DNA from: Candidatus Peregrinibacteria bacterium
GTDB taxonomy: Bacteria > Patescibacteriota > Gracilibacteria > UBA1369
DNA length: 14,196 nt
Direction: 5' to 3'
Assembly: GCA_014729615.1 (NCBI GenBank)
Contig: WJJQ01000083.1
Coordinates: 1 to 14,196 of the forward strand
Shown here: piece by piece, positions 7,583-13,907 of the stretch
How positions within the stretch are numbered: position 1 is the first letter of the stretch
Layout: each line of letters starts with the position of its first letter
Position numbers and translations under genes: made by a program
The notes under the pieces: generated by a model
Database searches by the model: none
Seen by the model: only the letters and a program-made list of their open reading frames with translations
What the model was told of the DNA's origin: nothing

Positions 7583-8474
7583 ATGACAACCATTTTTTGT
7601 TTAATACTAAGTCCCCTCTTACTATTTTTTGATAATCTTGCTTAATTTGGTTTGTTAGTGAAGTTTTATTTCCGCTTTTCAAATTGTGACCGTTTATTGA
7701 TTTTATCGCGGTAACTTCAGCCGCCGTGCCTGTAAAAAAAGCTTCGTCAAATTGTTTTATGGAAGAGGGTTTAATACTTTTTTGCAATGTTTTAATACCT
7801 CTTTTATTTGCGAGTTTTAATATGGTGTCTCTTGTAATTCCAGGTAAAATACTACCTTTTTTAGGCGTGTATAATGTTTTATTTTTAATAAGAAAAATGT
7901 TTTCTCCCGGTCCCTCGGCCAGGATACCCTCGTGATCCAGTAATAACGCTTCATCCATTTTTTGCTTTTTAACATCCAGACTCGCCAAAATTGAGTTATG
8001 GTAATGTCCGGTGATCTTTGCGTCGGGAATGGTCGATTTATTATAAATCCGCTTATATTTAGAAATCATAACCTTAACGGGCTTATCACCAAGATAACTT
8101 CCCCATGGCCAGGCGGCTATAATAACATTAACAGTCGCCATTGAAGGGTTTAATCCCATTTTGCCGTAGCCATATACAATAATCGGGCGAATGTATCCTG
8201 ACTTTAACTGACACTTTTTAATTAAGTTTAATGTCGCCTTTGACAAATCAGATATTGAGTAGTCTATTTTCATATCCAGACATGAAGCCGAATAAAACAG
8301 TCTTTTAATGTGATCATGCAATCGAAATACAGCCGGTCCCTTCGGCGTTTCATAGAACCTTATCCCTTCAAAGACACCACCGCCATAATGCATTGTATGG
8401 TTCAAAACATGGATATTAGCTTCTTTCCAGGGTAAATACTTATTATCCATCCAAATGTATTTAACTTTTTCCAT
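7566..8474 (-). CDS. ilvE: Branched-chain amino acid aminotransferase (class IV PLP enzyme)
   Basis: The enzyme moves the amino group between branched-chain amino acids and 2-oxoglutarate, using pyridoxal phosphate. The 302-residue product has the usual class IV order: HYGGGVFEGIRFYET (29-43), FRLHDHIKRLFYSA (50-63), IRPIIVYGYGKMGLNP (95-110), the PLP lysine K153 in AKITGHYHNS, EALLLDHEGILAEGPGENIF (175-194) with E187, SILPGITRDTIL and FFTGTAAEVTAI. The motif set fits BCAT better than D-amino acid aminotransferase or aminodeoxychorismate lyase, but those relatives cannot be wholly excluded. No other ilv or leu genes accompany it, so it may serve amino acid interconversion or breakdown rather than full synthesis. 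It is convergent with queA, overlapping by 17 bases, and divergent from the surface protein gene. Confidence 0.93.
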   Translation of the reverse strand: MEKVKYIWMDNKYLPWKEANIHVLNHTMHYGGGVFEGIRFYETPKGPAVFRLHDHIKRLFYSASCLDMKIDYSISDLSKATLNLIKKCQLKSGYIRPIIVYGYGKMGLNPSMATVNVIIAAWPWGSYLGDKPVKVMISKYKRIYNKSTIPDAKITGHYHNSILASLDVKKQKMDEALLLDHEGILAEGPGENIFLIKNKTLYTPKKGSILPGITRDTILKLANKRGIKTLQKSIKPSSIKQFDEAFFTGTAAEVTAIKSINGHNLKSGNKTSLTNQIKQDYQKIVRGDLVLNKKWLSFIEST

Positions 8475-8484
8475 CTTTAGCGTA

Positions 8485-8513
8485 TTTACGAAATCATTAA
8501 TTTAGAGTATAAT
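8485..8513 (+). promoter_or_regulatory. Promoter of the surface-protein gene
   Basis: A perfect TATAAT at 8508-8513 lies 17 bases after TTTACG at 8485-8490 (4 of 6 to the -35 consensus). The predicted start near 8520 leaves a leader of about 17 bases before the ATG at 8537, with no clear Shine-Dalgarno site. It overlaps an opposing promoter for ilvE. Confidence 0.6.
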
Positions 8514-8534
8514 ATAAAGATAAATAAAAGTGAA
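8506..8534 (-). promoter_or_regulatory. Promoter of ilvE, overlapping the opposite promoter
   Basis: Read on the minus strand, TTCACT (8534-8529) and TATACT (8511-8506) are exactly 17 bases apart. They match the consensus at 4 of 6 and 5 of 6 positions. Transcription would start near 8499, about 25 bases before the ilvE ATG. The two -10 boxes share 8508-8511. AT-rich DNA yields such matches by chance, so confidence is moderate. Confidence 0.45.
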
Positions 8535-8536
8535 TC

Positions 8537-10816
8537 ATGAAAAATAAAAACAAAATTATAACAGGATTGGTATTATCAGTATTCAGTTTAATTGTATTTA
8601 TTGGAAGCAATAGTGTTGCAATGGCCGAACAAAGCTCTAAATTATATGCATACGGCACAGACACGATTGCCGGTTATTCGGCTTTACTTTCTACATCTAA
8701 GGGCATTGCCAATAAAGATGTCGAATTTAAAGTTGTTAAACCGGACGGTGTAATTGTTAGAATCCCTACAGTTACAAATTTACAAGGTATCGCAAAGGCA
8801 GATTTATATGATTATCACACCCGAAGAAGCGGTATTTATCAAATAGGCGCTTATTATAAAGGGCAACCTGAAGTTACAAATACGACATTTACCGTTTATC
8901 CGGACAAATTGTCTTTATCAAAATCTGAAATTTCTTCATCAAAAAGAGTGGCTGCAATTAATGATGATAGTGTTTACATTAGTGTGGCTTTAAAAGATAA
9001 GTATGGTAATCCAATGGAAGGACATGGAGTAAACCTTATTTCAAGCAGAACTGCAGACAGTATAAGGAACACTGCTGAAAATAAATTAACAAATCAAAAC
9101 GGTGTAATAAATTTTGAAATAAAGAGCCCCGATCAGGGCACATCAGTTTTTTCGGTCGTTGACATAAGTACAGGAGCGGTTTTGGATAAAAGGATTGAAA
9201 TTGCATTTATGGAGTCGCTAGAATATTTGGATGGCATAGGAGGAGATTTTAATATCATTCCTGTTGCTCATGCGCAAGATGCAGGGCCTTTAAGTAGTTT
9301 TGAAATTACAACCAATCCATCGGAAATTTTACCAAATAAAGTTTCCAGTATTACCGTGACGGCGAAAGACGCAGATGGTGCAACTGTGGAAAATTATACT
9401 GGAGAAGTACATTTTTCGGTAACAGGCGAAAACAGTATTAATGTCACTTTACCGGAAGACTATGAATTTGAAGCGGAAGATTTAGGGCAACATACTTTCA
9501 GTCAGGTTTTAAAATTTCCAACAGAAGGCAGCTATAAACTTACAGTTACAGATTTACAAAGTCTAAACGATGCTATTGATGGCAATGAAGTGGAATCTAC
9601 AATAGATATTGAAGTTGGTACTTTATTTGATACTCCAACACAAAGTTCAGATAATGCGCAAAATGAAAGCAGTGCTCCGGTATTGCTTACACCGGTAGCC
9701 GGCACTTACAGTCAAAATGTACAGAATATTACCGGTAACGCGTTGCCCGGGGCTAACTTGAGAATATTTGACAACGACCAAGAAATTGGAAATACACAAG
9801 CCACATTGGAAGGGAAATTCAATTATCAAACTTCCCCTTTGCAAGATGGCACCCATGAAATTTATGTTGTTACAGTTGATAATGAAGGAGTTGTGTCTGC
9901 CACTTCATCAACTATTAGCATTACTATCGACACGACAGCTCCAATCGTCGAAGATGCGCAATTGACTCCATCGGGGCAAATTTCAGCTGGAGAAGTAGTT
10001 GATGTAAAAATTATATCTGAAGAAAATCTGAGTGAGGCCGCCTTAATTGTAAATCAAGATATTTCTGTACTTACGGCTAGCGCAACAGATCCTGCAGCAT
10101 ATATCGCCACACTTCAGGCCCCGGAAAATGCCGGTGAATATTCAATAGATGTGTTACTTGCGGATGAACTTGGAAATGAGTCGACATATCAAGATGTTGC
10201 AACGCTTTTCGTTGATGTGGCACCAGATGAAAACGAAACTCCCGACCAGGATCAAGATATTCCGGATGAAGATGACAATGAAGGAGTTGAAGGAGTTGAA
10301 AATAACAGTTCTGATGTGTTTGGAATTCCGCCGTCCGATGTGTTTGGACTCGTGAGCTACAGTTCAAATGAAAGAGTTACGCTTGTTTGGCAAGAAGCAA
10401 GTGATGACGGCTCTATCGCAAATTATAAAATTTATTTTGGAATTGATCCGAACAGTCTTGACCAGGAAGTAATGACCAATGACGATTCAACTACATGGTA
10501 TATCCCCGGCCTTACAAATGGAATGGAATATTATTTTGCCGTAACCGCCATTGACAATGAAGGTTTAGAATCAGAAGAACTAAGTGAAGTTGTCAGTGAC
10601 ATTCCTTTTCAACTTGAAAGTGAAGCTGAAGTTGAGGAAAGGCCCGACACTCCGATTGGAAATGTGGATAATGAAGTTTTTCTTAGAGGCGCGGCATTTG
10701 AAGAAAGAGTGCCAAATAGAAATACAGAAAGCGGTCCGGGGCTTTTTACGTTAATTGCCGGAACCGGTATCGCCTCGTTTGCTGCAAGGAAACTTTCCAG
10801 AAAAAAGAAAAAGTGA
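8537..10816 (+). CDS. Secreted, C-terminally anchored Ig-like/FN3 surface protein
   Basis: The 759-residue product begins with a signal peptide (basic 1-7, hydrophobic 8-23, likely cleavage after AMA at about 30). Extracellular beta-rich domains follow. There is an Ig-like region at about 35-122 and a Big_1/invasin-like region at about 125-225, with ALKDKYGNPMEGHGV as its typical pattern. A second such region lies at about 252-360 (ITVTAKDADGATVENYTG), and an Ig-like domain at about 380-466 (PGANLRIFDN, DGTHEIYVVTVDNEG). Another Ig-like region spans about 467-562. A very acidic linker at 563-590 is followed by a duplicated SDVFG motif (592-604). An FN3 domain occupies about 606-690 (VTLVWQEASDDGSIANYKIYFG ... 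YYFAVTAIDNEGLES). The end (about 731-759) is ESGPG, a hydrophobic helix and a KLSRKKKK tail, which is a cell-surface anchor. There are no cysteines in the parts examined and no enzymatic motif. An adhesin or cell-surface structural role is inferred. Confidence 0.88.
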   Translation: MKNKNKIITGLVLSVFSLIVFIGSNSVAMAEQSSKLYAYGTDTIAGYSALLSTSKGIANKDVEFKVVKPDGVIVRIPTVTNLQGIAKADLYDYHTRRSGIYQIGAYYKGQPEVTNTTFTVYPDKLSLSKSEISSSKRVAAINDDSVYISVALKDKYGNPMEGHGVNLISSRTADSIRNTAENKLTNQNGVINFEIKSPDQGTSVFSVVDISTGAVLDKRIEIAFMESLEYLDGIGGDFNIIPVAHAQDAGPLSSFEITTNPSEILPNKVSSITVTAKDADGATVENYTGEVHFSVTGENSINVTLPEDYEFEAEDLGQHTFSQVLKFPTEGSYKLTVTDLQSLNDAIDGNEVESTIDIEVGTLFDTPTQSSDNAQNESSAPVLLTPVAGTYSQNVQNITGNALPGANLRIFDNDQEIGNTQATLEGKFNYQTSPLQDGTHEIYVVTVDNEGVVSATSSTISITIDTTAPIVEDAQLTPSGQISAGEVVDVKIISEENLSEAALIVNQDISVLTASATDPAAYIATLQAPENAGEYSIDVLLADELGNESTYQDVATLFVDVAPDENETPDQDQDIPDEDDNEGVEGVENNSSDVFGIPPSDVFGLVSYSSNERVTLVWQEASDDGSIANYKIYFGIDPNSLDQEVMTNDDSTTWYIPGLTNGMEYYFAVTAIDNEGLESEELSEVVSDIPFQLESEAEVEERPDTPIGNVDNEVFLRGAAFEERVPNRNTESGPGLFTLIAGTGIASFAARKLSRKKKK
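10280..10348 (+). repeat. Short duplications in the acidic linker of the surface protein
   Basis: GAAGGAGTT is repeated twice in tandem at 10280-10297. GATGTGTTTGGA occurs at 10313-10324 and again at 10337-10348, 24 bases apart and in frame, giving two copies of an 8-residue unit with SDVFG. These look like small local duplications in a linker between domains. Confidence 0.85.
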
Positions 10817-10824
10817 TTAAAAAA

Positions 10825-10852
10825 TGGAAAGATTTTTCTTATATGTTAAAAT
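10825..10852 (+). promoter_or_regulatory. Possible extended -10 promoter for yggT-cysS
   Basis: TAAAAT at 10847-10852 (5 of 6) is preceded by TG at 10844-10845. TGGAAA at 10825-10830 could serve as a weak -35 box at 16 bases. It lies in the 57-base gap before yggT. The region is AT-rich and no other promoter stands out. Confidence 0.35.
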
Positions 10853-10860
10853 AATATAAG
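10838..10860. repeat. 7-bp inverted repeat before yggT, terminator-like or operator-like
   Basis: CTTATAT (10838-10844) and ATATAAG (10854-10860) form a perfect inverted repeat with a 9-base loop. Six T residues follow at 10865-10870. This could be a weak intrinsic terminator for the surface-protein gene. Alternatively it could be a regulator site, since the loop contains the possible -10 box of yggT. The stem is nearly all A-T and would be unstable as RNA. Confidence 0.35.
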
Positions 10861-10873
10861 TAACTTTTTTGGT

Positions 10874-11137
10874 ATGAAAGATTTTATTATATTATTCATA
10901 GGGATTTTATTCGATATGATCTATCTGGCGATAATCATACGAATAGTTTTATCATGGTTTAGAAGTAGCGGGATGGCACGTTTTAAATACTTTTTAAAAG
11001 ACATAACCGATCCAGTTTTAGTTCCGTTTCAAAGGGTAATTCCAAGACTTGGCATGATTGATATTTCTCCCATTATCGCAATAATAGTTATAGATCTCGT
11101 AAAAAACCTGCTTATTAGTCTTATATTAGGGATTTAA
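10874..11137 (+). CDS. YggT family small membrane protein
   Basis: The 87-residue protein has two hydrophobic helices, about 4-27 and 62-86, joined by a polar loop. The family pattern is plain: IIRIVLSWFRS at 21-31, DITDPVLVPFQRVIPRLGMIDISPIIAIIVIDLV at about 43-76. YggT proteins are inner-membrane proteins of poorly known role, often linked to envelope, osmotic or cell-division contexts. The ATG at 10874 has no clear Shine-Dalgarno site and puts the first helix at the usual place near the N terminus. The stop overlaps the cysS start by one base (TAATG), so the two genes are almost certainly co-transcribed and may be translationally coupled. Confidence 0.92.
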   Translation: MKDFIILFIGILFDMIYLAIIIRIVLSWFRSSGMARFKYFLKDITDPVLVPFQRVIPRLGMIDISPIIAIIVIDLVKNLLISLILGI

Positions 11138-12531
11138 TGAAAATATATAATACATATAGTCAACAAAAGGAGGACTTTATTCCAATCAGAGATCATAAGA
11201 TTGGTTTTTATGTGTGCGGTCCAACAGTTTATGACAATCCTCATGTCGGTCACGGAAGAAGCGCGGTAGCATTTGATATCGTAAGAAGATATTTAATCTA
11301 CAAGGGGTTTGAAGTGACGTTTGTTTCTAATTATACCGATGTTGATGATAAAATGATTGAAAATGCGGATAAAAAAAATTTATCCGTAAAAGAACTGGCT
11401 GATAAAATTATTCCAATTTATGAGACACAGTACGGCAGATTAAAAGTTATGCCTGCTGATATTCACCCCAAAGCGACGGAAAATGTTTCGGAAATGATAG
11501 AAATTATCAAACAATTGGAAAAGAATGGTCATACTTATAAAATATCCGATGGTATTTATTTTGACGTTGCGACTTTTAAAAAATATGGAGAATTGTCTAA
11601 ACAAAAAATTGATGAATTGCAAAGTAATGTAAGAAAAGAAATGAATGCCGAAAAACGAAATCATCAGGATTTTGTTTTATGGAAATTTGAAAAACCAGGT
11701 GAACCAACTTGGAACAGCCCCTGGGGCAAAGGCAGGCCCGGCTGGCATATTGAATGCAGCGCAATGAGTGCCAAATTTCTGGGGCAACCATTTGATATTC
11801 ATGCAGGTGGTGCTGATTTAACATTTCCTCATCATGAGTGCGAAATAGCGCAAAGTGAATGTGCCAAGGGCATCGAGTATGTTAAATATTGGATTCATAA
11901 TGGCTTCATTACAGTAAATAAGGAAAAAATGTCGAAGTCTTTGGGTAATTTTTTTACATTAGAAGATATTATTAATAAATATTCTGCAGATGCGTTAAGG
12001 TTTATGTTCATACAAAGCCATTATAGATCTCAGATTGAATTTTCGGATGACATTTTGATAAAAGCAAAAAGCGCGGTTATGCGAATTCAAGATTTTTACC
12101 GTCGTATAGAAAATTTTTCGGGTAAGGAGCTATCAACAATAGATGTTAAGGTTGAGGAGGTGTGTGCTGATGCTTTAAATGCTTTTGAACTGGCCATGAA
12201 TGATGATTTTGATACTCCCGTGGCGGTAGCTGTTTATTATGATTTTATACGATCCATAAATAATATTTTTGACAAAGAAGGATTTTCTATGAATGCAAAA
12301 CAAAATGTAATGAGGATTATTGATAGAATAAATAAGGTATTCGCTATTTTGAAGCCGACAGGTATTCTACCCTTGTCGCAAGACTTGCAAAAATTAATCA
12401 ATGAACGCGAAATTGCTCGTGAGCAAAAAGACTGGAAACGAGCCGATGAAATAAGAGATGAATTATTAGAACATGGAGTTGTTTTGGAAGATACATCAGA
12501 TGGCACTAAATGGAAAAGAATCAATTCTTAG
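11137..12531 (+). CDS. cysS: Cysteinyl-tRNA synthetase
   Basis: CysRS charges tRNA-Cys with cysteine using ATP. The 464-residue class I synthetase has FYVCGPTVYDNPHVGHGR (24-41) carrying the HIGH motif in the form HVGH. The four expected zinc ligands are C27, C207 (GWHIECSAMS), H232 and E236 (FPHHECE). The KMSKS motif is intact (KEKMSKSLGNF, 262-272). The C-terminal DALR-like region (about 330-440) and the ending with DGTKWKRI, typical of the family, are complete, so the gene is full length. AGGGA at 11128-11132, only 4 bases from the ATG, is the most Shine-Dalgarno-like sequence in the window. The gene overlaps yggT by one base upstream and the convergent murC by 11 bases downstream. There is no space for a T-box leader. 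Confidence 0.97.
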   Translation: MKIYNTYSQQKEDFIPIRDHKIGFYVCGPTVYDNPHVGHGRSAVAFDIVRRYLIYKGFEVTFVSNYTDVDDKMIENADKKNLSVKELADKIIPIYETQYGRLKVMPADIHPKATENVSEMIEIIKQLEKNGHTYKISDGIYFDVATFKKYGELSKQKIDELQSNVRKEMNAEKRNHQDFVLWKFEKPGEPTWNSPWGKGRPGWHIECSAMSAKFLGQPFDIHAGGADLTFPHHECEIAQSECAKGIEYVKYWIHNGFITVNKEKMSKSLGNFFTLEDIINKYSADALRFMFIQSHYRSQIEFSDDILIKAKSAVMRIQDFYRRIENFSGKELSTIDVKVEEVCADALNAFELAMNDDFDTPVAVAVYYDFIRSINNIFDKEGFSMNAKQNVMRIIDRINKVFAILKPTGILPLSQDLQKLINEREIAREQKDWKRADEIRDELLEHGVVLEDTSDGTKWKRINS

Positions 12532-13834
12532 TGAGTTGATCAGACAATGTGCCTATACTGCCCGCTCCCATAATTATTAAAGCTTCAGTTTTAAGATTCT
12601 TTTTTAACAAAAATTGAAGCGTTTGTTCAAGGTTCCCCGTCGCGTGCTTATTATTATGGTTAATGGTTGTGACAAAATCTTCCGTGGTAATTTTTTGTTC
12701 ATCGTACTTTGAGTCTCTGACATTTAAAATATCTGTAATCAGTAATTCGTCAGCATCTGTAAAACAATCGGAAAATTCTTTAATTAGATGATAAGTCCGA
12801 CTAAATTGGTGAGGCTGGAATACAGCGGTCAAATGAGCGCTTGAGCCGAACTTTTGTCTTGCCGCGTTTAAAGTCGCGCGTATTTCAGTGGGATGATGCG
12901 CGTAATCGTCAATCACAGGTATTCCTTGAAAATTACCCTTAAATTCAAAACGTCTTGAAGCACCTTCGAATGATTGCAATCTTTCATTAATAATTTTACT
13001 GGGAACATTTAACACATGTTGGGCAAATCTGCTTACTGCATCGGCGTTATTTTGATTATGCAGTCCCGGTATTTTTAATATATATTTACTTTCTTTTAAA
13101 TCTTGAAATTTATTAAAATTAAGATCCGGCCTTTCGATTTTTAACTTTGCTATAAAATCACGCATTTTGTCTACATCTTGGTAAGTAATTGAACCATTTT
13201 GTTTTGTTTTCAGGCAAAATTCCATGTAGCTACTAAAATAATCTTTCTCGTCTTTGAAATAATCCAAATGATCAAGTTCAATGTTTGTAATTATTATGTG
13301 ATCGTGATGATAATTCAAGAAGCTTCGTCGATATTCGCAGGCCTCTATAATAAGCAAGTTACCTTTTCCACTTCTGTAGTTATGTCCATTTAACTCTTTA
13401 GTAACGGCGCCAATTATTACAGTCGGATCAAGCCCCGCACCAATTGCGACTGACGCCATCATTGATGTAACGGTAGTTTTTCCATGGGTGCCGCATACAG
13501 CAATTGTTTCGTATGATTTGGTCAAAAGGCCCAAAGCTTCTGGATAGTTTACAACCTTCAAGTTTAACCGGTGAGCCTTTTTTAATTCCTCGTGATCGTT
13601 TTCTATCGCATGAGAGTGAATTATTAAATCATAAGTTTCATCAATGTTTTCCTCTTTTTGCGTGAAATTAACAATAATTCCCAACTCTTCAAGCTCTTTG
13701 GTGAATTTGGACGGCAATTGATCAGATCCAAATATTTTATGTCCGCTTTTGGCCAAAATTGCCGCAAGGCCACTTAAACCGCTTCCTCCTATACCTATGC
13801 AATAAATTTTAAGTTGTGTTTTTTTCAGGTTCAT
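12521..13834 (-). CDS. murC: UDP-N-acetylmuramate--L-alanine ligase
   Basis: MurC joins L-alanine to UDP-N-acetylmuramate with ATP, the first amino-acid step of peptidoglycan precursor synthesis in the cytoplasm. Visible motifs are GIGGSG at 13-18 (UDP-sugar-binding Rossmann part), GTHGKTT at 115-121 (ATP P-loop), EACEYRRSFL at 164-173, TNIELDHLDYF at 183-193, the GASRRFEFKG segment and DDYAHHPTEI. At 437 residues it is shorter than the roughly 490-residue E. coli enzyme, mainly through compact loops. The E-A-C-E-Y-R-R segment departs from the EADESD of proteobacterial MurC and is nearer the Mpl-like EADEYD, so Mpl (muropeptide ligase) is the alternative, though less likely in a minimal genome. 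It overlaps cysS by 11 bases and diverges from the ftsB-like gene. Confidence 0.93.
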   Translation of the reverse strand: MNLKKTQLKIYCIGIGGSGLSGLAAILAKSGHKIFGSDQLPSKFTKELEELGIIVNFTQKEENIDETYDLIIHSHAIENDHEELKKAHRLNLKVVNYPEALGLLTKSYETIAVCGTHGKTTVTSMMASVAIGAGLDPTVIIGAVTKELNGHNYRSGKGNLLIIEACEYRRSFLNYHHDHIIITNIELDHLDYFKDEKDYFSSYMEFCLKTKQNGSITYQDVDKMRDFIAKLKIERPDLNFNKFQDLKESKYILKIPGLHNQNNADAVSRFAQHVLNVPSKIINERLQSFEGASRRFEFKGNFQGIPVIDDYAHHPTEIRATLNAARQKFGSSAHLTAVFQPHQFSRTYHLIKEFSDCFTDADELLITDILNVRDSKYDEQKITTEDFVTTINHNNKHATGNLEQTLQFLLKKNLKTEALIIMGAGSIGTLSDQLTKN

Positions 13835-13841
13835 TATGCTT

Positions 13842-13869
13842 ATAATATGAGTTTTATTGATAAAATCAA
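13842..13869 (-). promoter_or_regulatory. murC: Promoter of murC, predicted leaderless or nearly so
   Basis: On the minus strand TTGATT (13869-13864) and TATTAT (13847-13842) are 16 bases apart, matching consensus at 4 of 6 and 5 of 6 positions. Only seven bases separate the -10 box from the murC ATG, so transcription would begin at or one or two bases before the start codon. Confidence 0.45.
13852..13865. repeat. Inverted repeat in the murC/ftsB-like intergenic region
   Basis: TTTTAT (13852-13857) and ATAAAA (13860-13865) are a perfect inverted repeat with a 2-base centre. It lies in the spacer of the proposed murC promoter, where a bound regulator would block transcription. It is short and AT-only, so chance occurrence is quite possible. 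Confidence 0.3.
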
Positions 13870-13907
13870 CGTATTGTAGTAAATTTTTAGGGCTTTATTA
13901 ATTGTGT

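Noticed and set aside
7583..7640. Intrinsic terminator downstream of queA (ACAA...TTGT with T-run)
   Set aside because: The stem is only four base pairs with a T-rich loop inside the ilvE coding region, too weak to support.
10077..10367. Open frames of 68 and 96 residues inside the surface-protein gene
   Set aside because: They lie wholly within a well-supported gene in other frames and show no domain pattern. They are coding shadows.
10814..10816. UGA recoding (code 4 or 25) as in Gracilibacteria, SR1 or mycoplasmas
   Set aside because: UGA ends the surface-protein and murC genes right where their conserved or expected C termini finish, and the core genes contain no internal UGA.
10727..10816. 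Classical LPXTG sortase signal on the surface protein
   Set aside because: No L-P-x-T-G or close variant is present; the motif at the anchor is E-S-G-P-G.
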